DNA of 64,000 nt. Source: Lytechinus pictus (Eukaryota; Echinodermata; Echinoidea; Temnopleuroida; Toxopneustidae). The notes beneath the pieces were generated by a model. The model ran no database searches. It was not told where the DNA came from and saw only the letters and a list, made by a program, of their open reading frames with translations. A program made the position numbers and the translations under genes. The DNA lies in NCBI RefSeq assembly GCF_037042905.1, contig NC_087253.1, positions 5,523,501 to 5,587,500 of the forward strand. The letters run 5' to 3'. Below are positions 35,210 through 48,200 of the stretch, piece by piece (the stretch's first letter is position 1; every line of letters begins with the position of its first letter).

Positions 35210-37935
35210 ACATGGGGATTTGTCTTAGAGGAAGTTCATCTTCAGGCTGACGAAGAATTTGCTGTAAAATATAATGATAATAATAATAATAAAAATATTG
35301 GTGAAGGTTTGAGTAAAATCCATTTGAGCTTAAGAAAGCTATGTGAATTTTAAATTTTTGATTTGTGAAGTCATATACGAGCAGCTGCCCATATAAAATA
35401 GAATACATAAAATCCACATTTTTAATGAATCATGATGACTAAAATATGTCTTCTTTCAGAATTGAATTTGAACCGATTGTCTTTTGATATACTGAATGTA
35501 AAAAAAAACAAATTTTTCTGAGAAATGACTTTTCATTGATTTTTTTTTCAATTCACGATACACAATCAAAATTAAAATTCTATCCCGGAATTCTATTAAC
35601 TTTTTAAAATCTTTGATGGATTTTCCTGAAACCTTCACCAATATTTTTTCTGTTATTTTTTTCTGCTTTACAATCAATCATTTGTCAGGGTGATTTAACA
35701 AGCAAAGTTAAAAAAATTATAGTCTTGAAAATATAAGGGTTGCCAGTTTTGAATTGGCTATAGTACATGTACCTGTTTTAGAAGTGTTGAAAATGTATAG
35801 GACCTTTTGTAGAAATTAAACGTCTTACTCAGTGGCGGATCTAAGGGGGGGCATTTCCTGCCGTATACCCCCTCCTTTGAGAGTCACATATTTAATATTT
35901 AGAAAGTAAATTTGTCGTTCATGCACAGTGTGTCCCCCCTTATTTGAGTCACAGTCAATATTGTTTTTGTATGGGAATATGTCGTTCGTACACAAGAGAG
36001 GACATTTTTTTTCCTTTTCAATTTTAGCGGGACAAAAGGACCTTCATGTTTTTTAATTTTGTTTTGCTTGTCAAATTTTACTTGCATGGGAAAATGTGCC
36101 TCCGAGTCCCTTAAAAAATCCTGGATCCGTCCCACGGAAATAAAAGGATCCGCCCTTGGTCGGACTCAGGATTTGGGCCTCATGCACACACCCGTGTATA
36201 TAGTTTCTACCCCTAGAAACGATAAGGCCTATTCCGGGGCCTATTCATAATGTATATATTCACAAATTATGCGTATCTAATTAACATGTAACGCTTGCTT
36301 TCACCTTCATTCAACAATATAAAGATCTTCAAATTTATCCCAAATCCTAACATGCTCGTGATCCATAAAAAAAATAAAAACACCACCATGATGGTCCTGA
36401 TTTATGAAACTCTTTTACGCAGCTCATCAGGGCCGGCCGCGCGCGCGGAACCGATGGGGGGGGGGGGGGGGGGGGGCAGTGCTTCCACTTTTCAAAACGG
36501 AACTACCTGGAATTTACTCTGAAAGTTTCTAGAATTTTCCGAAATGTTCTCTAGTCTTCCATAAGTTATAATTATCTTCTACACACCCACAGAAAATGCA
36601 ATATATAGGGCCCGTGTCGTAATGGAGCCAAACATTTTGAGGGGGCGAAACATGACGTAACGGGCAAAGGTTATAAAGTGTTGCGAGCGAGCAGAAATTG
36701 CATTTTGATTAAAAAGACCCAATTTTGTGATAGATTTTGACTAAATATTCAGAAAATAATATCATTCCCGAAAATGATAACTTAATGTGATCCTGGAAAA
36801 TAGTAAAACTTCCTGGAATTTCCCGGATTCCTGGAGAGTGGAAGCACTGGGGGGGGGGGGGGGGGGGGGGGCTGAGTAGGCTTCAGCTCCCCGTGCCTTG
36901 CTATGACAAAAGGAAGCAGATAACACTAGTCTTATTTCCTGTAAATATAGTAAAAACAAAATGTGTATCACTGTCTTTTACACGTACAGTACATTTCACA
37001 TAATATTGAAGTGAAGGAAATAAAGGCTGCAGGCTACACGTATGTATTTGCTCCTCAGTATTTTTTCCTTATTCCCCATTTCTTGTCTTCTTTTAAAACC
37101 ATGCACAGAGGGATGTCTGTACGTATCCATTAATCCTTGTTGGATTTTTGCCAATATTTTCAATAATGATATTAACAATAAACATTTCTTACATAGCACA
37201 TAACGATTATTAAAAGAAATAATGGGGAATAAGGAAAAAAACTACTAAGGAGCAATACGTGTATACAATATCTCAGATTTTATTTCCTGCACTTCAATTT
37301 TCTGTGGGATTCGACCAAACAGAAAGTGGCATTTGCCCTTAAAGGGAAATTTCACCCTGACAAAAAGTTTATAGTAAAAATAGCAACAACAAAAAAACCT
37401 GAACAAATATTAGCGAAGATTTGAGGGAAATCCATCAAATAATAAAAATGCCGTTAACAGAAGTGTGCCCCCTCCCCCTTTGAAAATGAAGAATTTTTTT
37501 TTTGCTTGTCAAATTTTTTCGTGGATAAAATATACTTAATTTTGTGTGAGACCCCCTTTTTTTGCTTGTCAAATTTTTCCTCCGGAAAATGTGCCTTCCC
37601 CACCTTTTGGAAAATCCTGGATCCGCCCCTGCCTTTGTCATACACAACTCTTTAGCACTTAAACAAAATAAAAGAAACATTACATTTTATTTTGTAGGAG
37701 ACTTCTTTTTATTCACTTTTTTTTTTCAAAACGGCATACAAGAATAATAGCAAAACCATTTGCAACTATTCACACACAAAACACCTCTTTCGTTGGAAGA
37801 AATTGAGGATTGAGATTCCAATACAAGACTTAAGGTTTCAGCATATTTCAAAAGTAAGGTTCGAGTCTAGATTTGAATTAACGCGGGAAGTATCAAGGTG
37901 CATTTACATCTCTGCACAGAAAAGAATCAATAACG
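35210..37935. other. Gene-poor stretch with hAT-like fragments and poly-G
   Basis: CAGTGGCGGATCTAAGGGGG begins a fragment near 35831 whose counterpart AAAATCCTGGATCCG lies near 36114; the same motif recurs at 37440-37630. Between the G runs at 36457 and 36850, GCAGTGCTTCCACTTT is mirrored by GAGTGGAAGCACTGG. No gene was recognised. Confidence 0.5.
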
Positions 37936-37954
37936 GTGAATTTTTATGTTGCTG

Positions 37955-38260
37955 ATGATGATGATAATGATTGTAACGATGGTGCTGAAGATGATTACAG
38001 TGATGATGGTGATGATGATGACAATAGTGATAATAATTACATTGATGATGATGATAGTGAAGATGATGATGATGGTGATAATACTGATGATGAAGAAAAT
38101 AGTGATGATAATTACATTGATGATGATGATGATGGTGGTGGTGATGATGGTGATGACAGCGGTGATGATGATGTTGATGATGACGATGATGGTAGAAATG
38201 ATGATGATGGTGATAGTGATAACAATGTCAATGAAACAATGACTGTAATGATGATGATCT
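37955..38260 (+). repeat. GAT microsatellite
   Basis: Imperfect (GAT)n. The 133-residue Asp-rich frame over it is a repeat artefact. Confidence 0.88.
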
Positions 38261-38650
38261 TAAAACCAATCACAATTCTGATTCAGAAGGAAAGTAAATG
38301 TTGTTACCCAAAAAACACAATACCGAGTTATGAATAATACCTTTGACAAGAACATGTAACATTCACACATAAAACTTTACATGTTGGTTAACGACCCGAT
38401 TCAAATAGGCGACATTTTTCATTTAGAATGTTTGAATACTACAAGGCTTCATTATTCAGATTGCATAATACACCAAGAATCAAGATGTTCACTAATCTGA
38501 TAAAAAAGTTTTATTCAAACAATTTGTTGTATTAACCAAGGATTTCATTAATTTGAAAAGAAAGTAGGGCTCGTTATTCTGAAGGTTTATTTCTCCAAAA
38601 ATAAAATAAAGTTTGTTATTCCAAAGGTTTTACAGTCCAAAAATTTGATA

Positions 38651-38806
38651 AGGGGCCCATTTCATAGAGAGTTACAAGTATGGTAACTTTGCCATTATGG
38701 CAACTACCATGGAAACCTTGATTCTGATTGGTTGCCAAGCCCTGTAACCATGGTAGTTGCCATAATGGCAAAGTTACAACAGTTTAAGTCCTTTATGAAA
38801 CAGGCC
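38651..38806. repeat. ~155-bp palindromic MITE
   Basis: GTAACTTTGCCATTATGGCA is mirrored by TGCCATAATGGCAAAGTTAC, with TTTCATAGAGAGT and CTTTATGAAAC ends. Confidence 0.8.
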
Positions 38807-38809
38807 ACA

Positions 38810-40050
38810 GGTCCCTTAATACAAAAATAAGCATTGGTTTATGAGCCTTGTTTCATTTTTGGAGAATAGAACCCCAAGAATATCACATATTATTTCATTT
38901 GTGGATAAACATACCTTTGGGATATCAAATCCTATTTTATTTTCATAAAAATAACAAAACCACATATTAAGAAAACATTCAGACTATTGAAATTTTGGGA
39001 ATATCAAAACTTTGGAGTATATGAAATTTTGGAATAAGGAACATTCGGAATAACGAGATGTAACCACTCAAATACCTGTCACAGATGAGCTTGAATTCAC
39101 AATGACCATGGATAATTTGAAATTGTGATCAAATAAATAGAATTGTAACATGCAGCATTGAAAAATACATTATCAAGGTGATCTATTGTCCAAACAAATA
39201 TTTCAAATGCTTCAAGATATTTCAGACTTTTTAAAAAGTTCTCTACAACCCGTTACCCTATTGTACACCAATTTCTACATTTTTTAAATTTCAATAAATA
39301 ACATCTCATGAAGTGAAATATTTCTGCATTTTCAATATCAATAAACTTCATGCAGCTACTTCAAGCTTTTCAACTCTACTTCAAAAATAATGACAAAAAG
39401 TTTTCTCGGGTTATGGACAATGTTTTGGTTTTCTGTTATTTCATTCAAAAGTATGCAGCATATAAAATATCAAATATATCCCAGTGATATCATTCTTTGT
39501 AACATATGATTTACATGATTTTTAGTGGGAAAGGATTTAGATATGCATAATTCTGGCCCAAAAAAGGATATTTATAGTTTGGTCTTCATTTACATAATTG
39601 AACTCAGCATTTAAGACCACAGAACGCAACGGCAAACACAATAAATATACATGTATACACAAATTCATAAAGTGGCATCTCCTGGCCGTTTCATCAACTG
39701 CACTTCAAGTGACTATATTCAACTATGGCTTACATCTTATCCATTGTCCTATCCTACATCCATTCAAGAAAATAAAATATCCTGTGTATCAAAATGTAAA
39801 CATTTTGAAGATAGCTCAGAAAGAAAATGCATTTTAGAATCACAGCAATTGTGACAACCACATCATTGTCTAAACCAGCCTCTCAATACCTGTAAAGAAC
39901 TCCCTCTATGGGAGAGAATAGTGTCTTTTACCTAAATTATTACAAAATAGAGCATTTTCATACAGTCTTTGATACATAACTACCAACCGTCAAGAACCTT
40001 ACGATCCTCATCATCTACACTTTTACAAATTCCAGTTTCTAAGAAACCAT
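38810..40050. other. AT-rich stretch, nothing recognised
   Basis: No conserved coding segment or element boundary was seen. Confidence 0.35.
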
Positions 40051-40345
40051 GGGGATCGGTCCTTTGCTCATGCAGGGCCGACCCTGTGGAAGTCTCTTCC
40101 ACAGAGTTAGAAAACCGGGGACGTCCGTGATCACCTTCAGGGACAACCAAAAAAAATACCTGTTTAAGAGTGCTTTTTGACAGACATCAACTTATTGTTC
40201 TAATTGTTAAAGTTTGAACATGTATTACATGTGTAAGTTTGTTTTTATTGTTGTTTCTGCTCTTTCTCGATTGCTCTGAAATGCCTTGAGCATCTAATCA
40301 AGATGGAAAGTGCGCTACACAAGTCTTATGTATTATTATTCATTA
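40051..40345 (+). pseudogene. 3' end of a non-LTR retrotransposon
   Basis: GDRSFAHAGPTLWKSLPQS followed by a stop resembles the C-terminal end of CR1/RTE-type ORF2 proteins. The tail with GAAATGCCTTGAGCATC and AAGTGCGCTACACAAG, ending in TATTATTATT, fits their 3' UTR. Heavily 5'-truncated. Confidence 0.55.
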
Positions 40346-40349
40346 TTTT

Positions 40350-41090
40350 CTCAGCCATCCAATTATATTGTTAAATTCTAAAATACAAGGTTTTTAACAG
40401 CCCTCTTGATTTCCTACATGTACATATGAGAGTTAAGAAATGCATGAGTAGGATGTCTAAAATGCTCAAAAGCCAGCATTGTGTTGCTAGGTAAGGCAAT
40501 CCACACTATTAGTCCAACGTAGCTATTACAATGTCTTCCATCTGGATTAACGAGGTACAATAATTTGAAAGAGTACATGGAATACATGCAAATCAAATCT
40601 ACACTTAACTAAGTTCCATACCATGGCGCTACGTAAGGCAACCTATACTGATTACCAAACATAGCGACAAACAGCATCCTATTTCCTAGCACTAAGATTC
40701 TATGACGGCTTCAGTGTAATTCTATTTAAATTAACTACAGAATTCCTGCATTTTCATGTAAATCAGATAGTTTGATACATTTAGATTGCTATGGAAACTC
40801 CAAGCAAAGTAACTTTTAAAATTTGCATGTAGAGTTCCGGTGAGGAGACAAAAATGGGGATCTCTTTGTAGCTCAAAAATAGATAGTCTCCTTAAAATAC
40901 TTTACTCAAAATATTGTTAAATATATAATGTACTGTATATATTTTTGTTTGATTACATTCTGACTTACATGTATGTATTAATAGAGGGCAAATTTAGTTG
41001 ATTAAGAGAGTTAAAAATATAATTTAAAATTGATTAATTGAACACACAAAGGTAAAATATTGTTATCAAATTCAAAGATTGGAATGTAGA
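40350..41090. other. AT-rich stretch, nothing recognised
   Basis: Only short chance frames were found here. Confidence 0.35.
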
Positions 41091-41093
41091 ACT

Positions 41094-41370
41094 GGGCCCG
41101 GTCTAAAAAGAGTAGCGATTGATCAACCAAAATTAAGAAAACTAACAACGTAAACATCTGAAATGAATGAAGGAATGTTTGATCAAAATATATTCTATAA
41201 TGATGCATATTCATGCATTCATTGTTTCCTTGAAAATTCAGTGTGCTTCTCTTTGTTTACAAAGGACTTTGCGCAAATTCCGTTTGAAATTAATTATGAC
41301 ACTGATGGATTTCAGTTCCATATAGATGAGGTTGATCGGATCAATCGCGACTCTTTGTAAGACGGGGCCC
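41094..41370. repeat. MITE family P, copy 5
   Basis: GGGCCCGGTCTAAAAAGAG to CTCTTTGTAAGACGGGGCCC. Its uninterrupted middle (TCTTTGTTTACAAAGGAC) shows the empty target of the retroelement in copy 7. Confidence 0.85.
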
Positions 41371-42829
41371 TGGTTAGCAAAGTTGGCACTCAAGGAAAAA
41401 ATTGAAACTTTCTATAATTTCAGATAATACATAATACATTCTACACACAGATGCACTACTACATATCATTAACACCACAAATATACAGATAAAAATAAGC
41501 TAAGATTAAAATAAATAATGACAGTAATATATCATGTCAGCTATAATGTAAGAAAGAATTATTCTTTACAACGAAAGGAAATAAAGAAATAGTATAAAGC
41601 ATAATGTTCATATTTTAAAGTACCGAGTGCCGGAATGGCAGCTCAGGCTAAAGCAGGGGTAAATCCAGACACTATTATCATCATTTATATTATGAATAAA
41701 AGTAATTCAACCACAACAATAAAAGTTGAAAATCAACTGGGATGTAAATGAATGATTAATCATGAACTTGCTACCCATTACTTTGTCCAACATATATTGC
41801 TTTGAATGAATTTGACACTACTCACACTAGGTTAGGCATCTTTTTTAAATTCAAAGATTGGCACAATTAAGAGATTGATAAAGGGGGTAAAACATGATAA
41901 GAGTCACATAGTAATTATTCTAAGTAAATAGACAAGCAAATCAAGAATTCTGACTTATGAAATGTGGACTCCAAATAATTGGTTATACAACTGATCGGCA
42001 TTATACCAGCAAAAGCTGTCCTACCCAGTTCCTACGGGAATTACCACAACAGAAACAGATTTTTCAGAGAATTAAAAGAGACCAAAAAATCCTCGGAGCA
42101 TCCAGACTTGTTTACATTTTGATTGGCACGGCGATGGGGCAGAGTTGGGGAAGTCTCGACATTGGCACATTCAACTTTATAGTAAGAATCAAACACTAAT
42201 GAAAGAACAATTTTGTGTAACCTGGACCCGGCTAGCAAAGGGTTCACTACCTACAACAAACAGTAGAAAGATCACGTCAATCATAAAATTAGAATCACAC
42301 AATAAAAATTAATCAAACAAGGAATAAAAGATACCAGCATATCAACAACAGTGAACTTGTATTGAACACCAAGCCCATCCCAACAACAGGTTGATTTGAA
42401 ATTGAAAATATATGAGTAAAAAGAACAGTGCAAAGTCCTTCTCTTGGCCAATTTGAGTTAAACATGGGATATTGTTGCTCTTGGAAGGTTATACAAATTT
42501 CTTTTGAGTGATAAGAGCATTGATGTTGATATTCAATTAATATAATTAAAAATTGATTCATTGCCCTTGCCTGAGATTAACCAATTTCGCACTATACCTT
42601 TAACTCGATGTACGTGAAATTAACTCTCATTGATATGGGTTGTTCCTACATTCATATACTACATGAATTCACTGGCTCTCCTTTTTTAAAGACCACCCAC
42701 AATCACTGTTTCATGAAAAAAAGTAAAACTTAAAGGCTGTTATATTTATCGATCATATTTAACATCCGATTTTACGGGCATTTTTTGATAGATAATAAGA
42801 TATATATAATAATAATTTGGCTTTATATA

Positions 42830-43120
42830 TATAAAGCACATAAGACAAATACTACATGTATCTAAGCGCTTACAGATGTATCATTAACCCAGTTATTCCA
42901 GCACACAAGGTATGCACATTCTCCACTCCCTGGGGAGTATTCCAGCCAGCCGCTACTGAGGCAGACACAACACTGGACAAGCTGCAAGGACTTTCACATC
43001 CTAGGTAGAGAGTGGCAAAGTGTGGGTTGATGCCTTGCCAAAGGGCCCGAGGCCATGGTGGGATATGTACCCACGACCCTCTGACTAAAAACAAGGCAAG
43101 TGCGAAAACTACTACACTTA
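42830..43120 (-). repeat. Old SINE-like repeat
   Basis: Minus strand has CCTTGCCTTGTTTTTAGTC, GGGTCGTGGGTACATATCCC and a TAAGCGCTTAGATACATG tail, resembling the tRNA-derived SINEs but more decayed. Confidence 0.5.
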
Positions 43121-43929
43121 TTCATTCTTTTAAATTCCAGTCTTCCTGTTGTTGAGATGGACTTGGTTTTCTAATTTGAATATATTGATGTATATCTACA
43201 ACTATCCCCTTACATGGAGGAATTTTACATCAGCTAAATAAAAATCCTCAATATTATACATTCACACAATGTATAAAAATAGAAAGAGAATGTATTTCGT
43301 CAATTTCATTAAAAATATCAGTGTATAAAAATTTGGATACCTGTCACGGTGTGTTAATCTAAATTGATCATTAACATGGTATACATGTACTTCTTAATTA
43401 TTTCTGAAAAAATAGTTTTTCATTCTAGTGATAATAAATTCAAAAGTTTGATATAACATTGATTGTATTCATACAAAATATTTGCAATTATCAATGACTT
43501 ATTATTCATTACAATTATTGGGGAATTATGGAAATTTTCTTTAAAAAATTAGGATTTATGCATTATGAATGCACATGCAAAAATCCTACATTTTTTGAGA
43601 AACAAACCTGCATATTACAATATTATCAATCTTTATAAAAATATGTTTGAAAGAGGTAGACATTTTACATATAATTTCTTTGCATAAATAAAAATGATCA
43701 AAAGATTTTCTTTGTGATACAGGTTGTTTGCATGGAATAAGACAATTTTTCTTTGTGAAAAAAATCTTGCATGGGAAATTCATGGATCGGGCATCTACCA
43801 ATCCTCTTTACTGTCTAAAATAGAAACGTGTCTTTCTTTTGACATCTTTATCATCTCTCATTAATCTTTATACAAAATAAATACATTTTGCAAATAATTG
43901 ACAATTTTAAGAGATAAAATGGAGGGTAA

Positions 43930-44470
43930 TATTGGGGTAATCCAACTATGGAATTCTATCACATTTCTTCCATGTTTCGTTGTTACATGTATTTGTTACA
44001 CTGAATTTTTCTTTTGAAGAGAAAAAAAACATTTCAAAATAAAGAAACCTTGCAATGGCAATATTTCCCATCTCTAAAATGTCTTATTATCTTTGTTATA
44101 TTGTTTTATGCTTGCATTGTGAGATGCACATCAACGTTTCCAAAGCAATTTCCAATTTAAAGAGAAAAGGGGATCATACTTGTGAAAATTATTCAAAGAC
44201 TATTTTTCTCACCTCAACAATTTTTTATAATTTGTTAGTTACACTGAGATTTGCTGGCATTAAGACAGTGCACATCAACGTTTCCAAGTTAATTGCCAAT
44301 TTGCAGAGAAAATGGGATCAGACTTGAGAAAATGATTCCATAAAATATTTTCTCATTTCTACAATGTTTTATTAATATCTGTTACACTGAATTTGTTTGC
44401 AATGACAGTGTGCACAACTACGTTTCCAAATGTTTGTCAATTTAAAGAAGGATTAAATCACACTTCAGAA
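43930..44470 (+). repeat. ~150-170-bp tandem repeat, about three units
   Basis: Units share GTTACACTGA, CACATCAACGTTTCCAA and AGAGAAAAGGGGATCA-like segments. Lies downstream of the elongase stop codon. Confidence 0.65.
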
Positions 44471-45068
44471 AGTTTTTTGCACTCAAAATCTTATATTTAG
44501 GTGTGTTAATAAAGGATTGTCATGTTTTTAATTTTACTTATTTTTTGCTCTTTTTGTTCAGATTTTTTTTTTAAATCAGGGGCGCATTTCATGAAACAAT
44601 TTTCAGAGACAACTGTTACAAGCTACCGAAATCCTTGCAGCTAATTGGCTCAGAGCAACTTTGCCAGTGAAAATTACTAACATGGTGCTTTATGGAAACA
44701 CTCCCCTCTAGTCAGCTTCCACCCCTAAGGCATGTTTCATGAAACATATAGTTGGTGATTTTCACAGGAAAAAATGTTATAAGCCATTGAAATCCTTGCA
44801 CCTGATTGGCTCAGAGCAAAATAAATTGTCAGTGAAATTCACTGCAAAGGTGCTTCTTGAAATAAACCCTAGGTTCTCAAATTTTGAAGTAACCCAATTT
44901 TGCAAAGTCGGTTCGCTTTTCGCCTCCCAGGCACAGGTGATGCCAAACAAAATAATAATAACAATAATAAATATGGAGAGAAGTGGTGATGTAGTAATCA
45001 CGTGATTGTACATGCCGAAAGGGAGTCCAGGGGCGCGTCTTTTGAAGCTGACGACCATTCAAACGATT

Positions 45069-45206
45069 CTACTTTGTGTACGGGGTCCGGGGAGAGCGCT
45101 CCCGTAGGTTGTACCTTCCGTTCCCGCCGGGGGTCGACGGGACATCATTCTCAACATGTCCGTTGCTCTTCTTGCTCTTTCCCTTCTTTGCTTTAACGAC
45201 GTAAGC
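45069..45206 (-). CDS. ELOVL4: ELOVL exon 8 (last coding)
   Basis: The acceptor CTCGTTTAG precedes 45 codons and [19 protein letters not shown] starts a basic tail that continues with PSTPGGNG and [14 protein letters not shown]. The tail is not conserved in the family, as usual for ELOVL C-termini. Confidence 0.88.
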   Translation of the reverse strand, partial: AYVVKAKKGKSKKSNGHVENDVPSTPGGNGRYNLRERSPRTPYTK

Positions 45207-48200
45207 CTAAACGAGGGTGGATGACAAAGTAATAAATAAAATATGTTATTTATATAGTGCACAACTATATGTCAATATTACACAATAAAAGACTACAGGG
45301 ATCTTTAAAAGGCCCCTGCCTCAAAATTTGTTGTTGCCTATTCAATGGCACACTATATATTACCCCTGCAATAGCTCCAGCTGCTAATAGTGCTTGGTGC
45401 ATTCAAGGAATTAATCCTGCCGGATACCCATTCACCTCACCTGAGTGAGTGCAGCACAATGTGGATAAATTTCTTGCTGAAGGAAAATATGCAGTGGCCT
45501 GTATATTTGAAACCACGTCCCTCTGATTGAAATGACGAGAGTTGTAACCACTAGACCACGACGCTCCAAATCTAACCTCATTCTTCACTTAATACATCTG
45601 GGGGTATTTTCAGCTGGAGGGATGTCCATCAAAGAGCTAATTCTATAGGCCTACTTGCTACTCACCTGGCTATACATGTAGATGTTAGAGAAAAGCACGA
45701 TGTATTTAAACACCCCTTCTACTATAATGGAATGATCTCAATTCTACAGTGAAACAACTATGAAGAACCCTCCACTATATAAAACAGGGATGTTTTACAC
45801 TTTTCAGCTGGAGGGATGTCCAATAAAGAGCAAATTTTGTACTTGTTGTTACTCACCTGATTGTAAAAGTTTGAGAAAAGGATGTAATTAAACACCCCTT
45901 CTGCAATAATGGAATAACCTCACTTCTACAGTAATACCCTTTTTACACAGGATTTTCTTAACCCCGGACTATCGCTAACCCCGTACTATCCTTAACCCCG
46001 TACTATTTTTTTTCCTTTTCACACATGCCAAATTGTTATCGCTAACCCCGGATAAGGAATGCTTGCTTTTCACACACGAAACTCGCTAACCCCGGACTAG
46101 TGGTTTTTGTCGATCATTCGTAGTACAAGTACTTCACTCGTACCTTTTTACACACGCTACAATTTCCTTAACCCCGTACTATAGGTGGGGCTAAATTGCC
46201 ATTTAGCCCCACCTATAGTACGGGGTTAAGCTTAGCCCACTTTCGTTTTACACTAGCGATCTTAACCCCGTACTATCGCTCTTAGCACCGCAATTGCTGG
46301 GATAACCCTGCTTTTTTGCAGGGCCAAATAATCCCGTACTAAAGGTGGGGTTAGCCCACTGTGTAAAAAGAAAGTGGGCTAAGCTTAACCCCGTACTATA
46401 GGTGGGGCTAAATGGCAATTTAGCCCCACCTATAGTACGGGGTTAAGGAAATTTTAGCGTGTGTAAAAAGGGTATAAGACAACTAAGAAGAATCCTCCAC
46501 TATTTACAAACAGGGGTGTTCTACACTTTTCAGCTCGAGGGATGTCCAATAAAGAGCTAATTTTGTACTTGTTACTTACCTGATTGTAGAAGTTTGAGAA
46601 AAGAATGTAATTAAACACCCCTTCTACAATAATGGCATAACCTCAATTCTACAGTGAGGCAAATAACAAGAACCCTCCACTGTATAAAACAGGGTGTTTT
46701 TTTTTAATTATCCCTACTTTTCAGCTAGGGATGTCCAATAAAAAGCTAATTTTGTACTTGTTACTCACCTGAATGTAGAAGTTTGAGAAAAGAAGGATGT
46801 GTGAGATGAGATACGCAATGAGAGCCCACACGTAGCCGTTAGGAAAGCCGCATTGCTGATACATTACGAACATGCAGTGGATGAGAACTGTGAAGAACTG
46901 GAGCTGTGGGGGGGGGGGGGGGAGGAAAAATTATTAAAAATTGAACCATCATTTAACAGAACGTTAAAAAAGAAAACCGACTGACCCAACTTTCCAATTT
47001 TGGGCTTATGAGGGCAACATAAATTGTCATAGGCCTTAGACAATGCCTTTTCCTGTTGAGCTATCACGCAATTGTGAAAAATCACACTAATTTTGCTCTT
47101 TCAGTGATTGTCATCAAGCATGAATCAACTCCATTTCATCTTTTTGAATATTTGTCGCAGGGAAACTATGGCAACCAGATAATTGATCAATGAGGAATCC
47201 TCCTCTATATATTGAAATCCAGGGGTGTCCTAATATGGGTCAGCTGGAGGGATGTAAAATATCCTTCAACCAGAGAAATAGAATATGAAATGAAACACCC
47301 CTTCTACCATAATAGAATAATCTCTACTCTACAGTCAGAAAACTGAGAGGAATCATCCACTACGTAAACCCAGGGGTGTTTTAATACATACCAGCTGAAG
47401 GGACATCAAATATTCCTACGTCAGAGAAATTGAAATGGTTTCATCAAGAATATGAAATGAAACACCCCGTCTACACTGTAATGAAACCTCCACTATACAA
47501 TGAGAAAACTACAAGGAATCTTCCACTATGTAATCACAGGGGTGTTTTAATACATACCAGCTGAAGGGACATCAAATATCCCTTCCACCAGAGAAATAGA
47601 AATGGTTTCATCAAGTATATGAAATGAAACACCCCTTCTACCATAATAGAACAAACTCCATTCTACAGTGAAATAACTATGAGGAATCTTCCACTATGTA
47701 AACCCGGGGGTGTTTTAATACATACCAGCTGGAGGGATGTCAGATATCTCTTCCACCAGAGGTAAGGCTGGATCCATGGGCCCAGTGCAGACAGGAAGTA
47801 GTATCCATACATCAACACGTGGATGAAACAGTTCACCATCCCCGAGAAAAATGCTTCATTAAAATAAAAAATTAAATCAAATAAATGCATTATAACATGA
47901 ATTCACGAGTGTATGCTCAGCTCTCAGAACCCCAGTTTCACCCTAATCGGCTTGAGAGGTGGGGAAGGGGTGTGGGCCTCTGCCGCGTGACAAAACATAT
48001 AATCGATCAGATCAATCTCAACTCTTTGTAAGACTTGGGGGGTGGGGGAGGATAAGTGGGTAGGTTTTTTTTATTATAATGGTTGTTATTTTTTCTTTTT
48101 TTGTGTAACTAACTTGTGTTTATGTGATTTGCAATCACCTAATAATCATTTGTAAATTTTGTGATTTATTTCAATTTATTATAATAAAAACAGAAAAAAA

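Noticed and set aside
37936-38337. 133-codon Asp-rich plus-strand frame
   Set aside because: Pure (GAT)n read-through with no flanking coding sequence or splice context.
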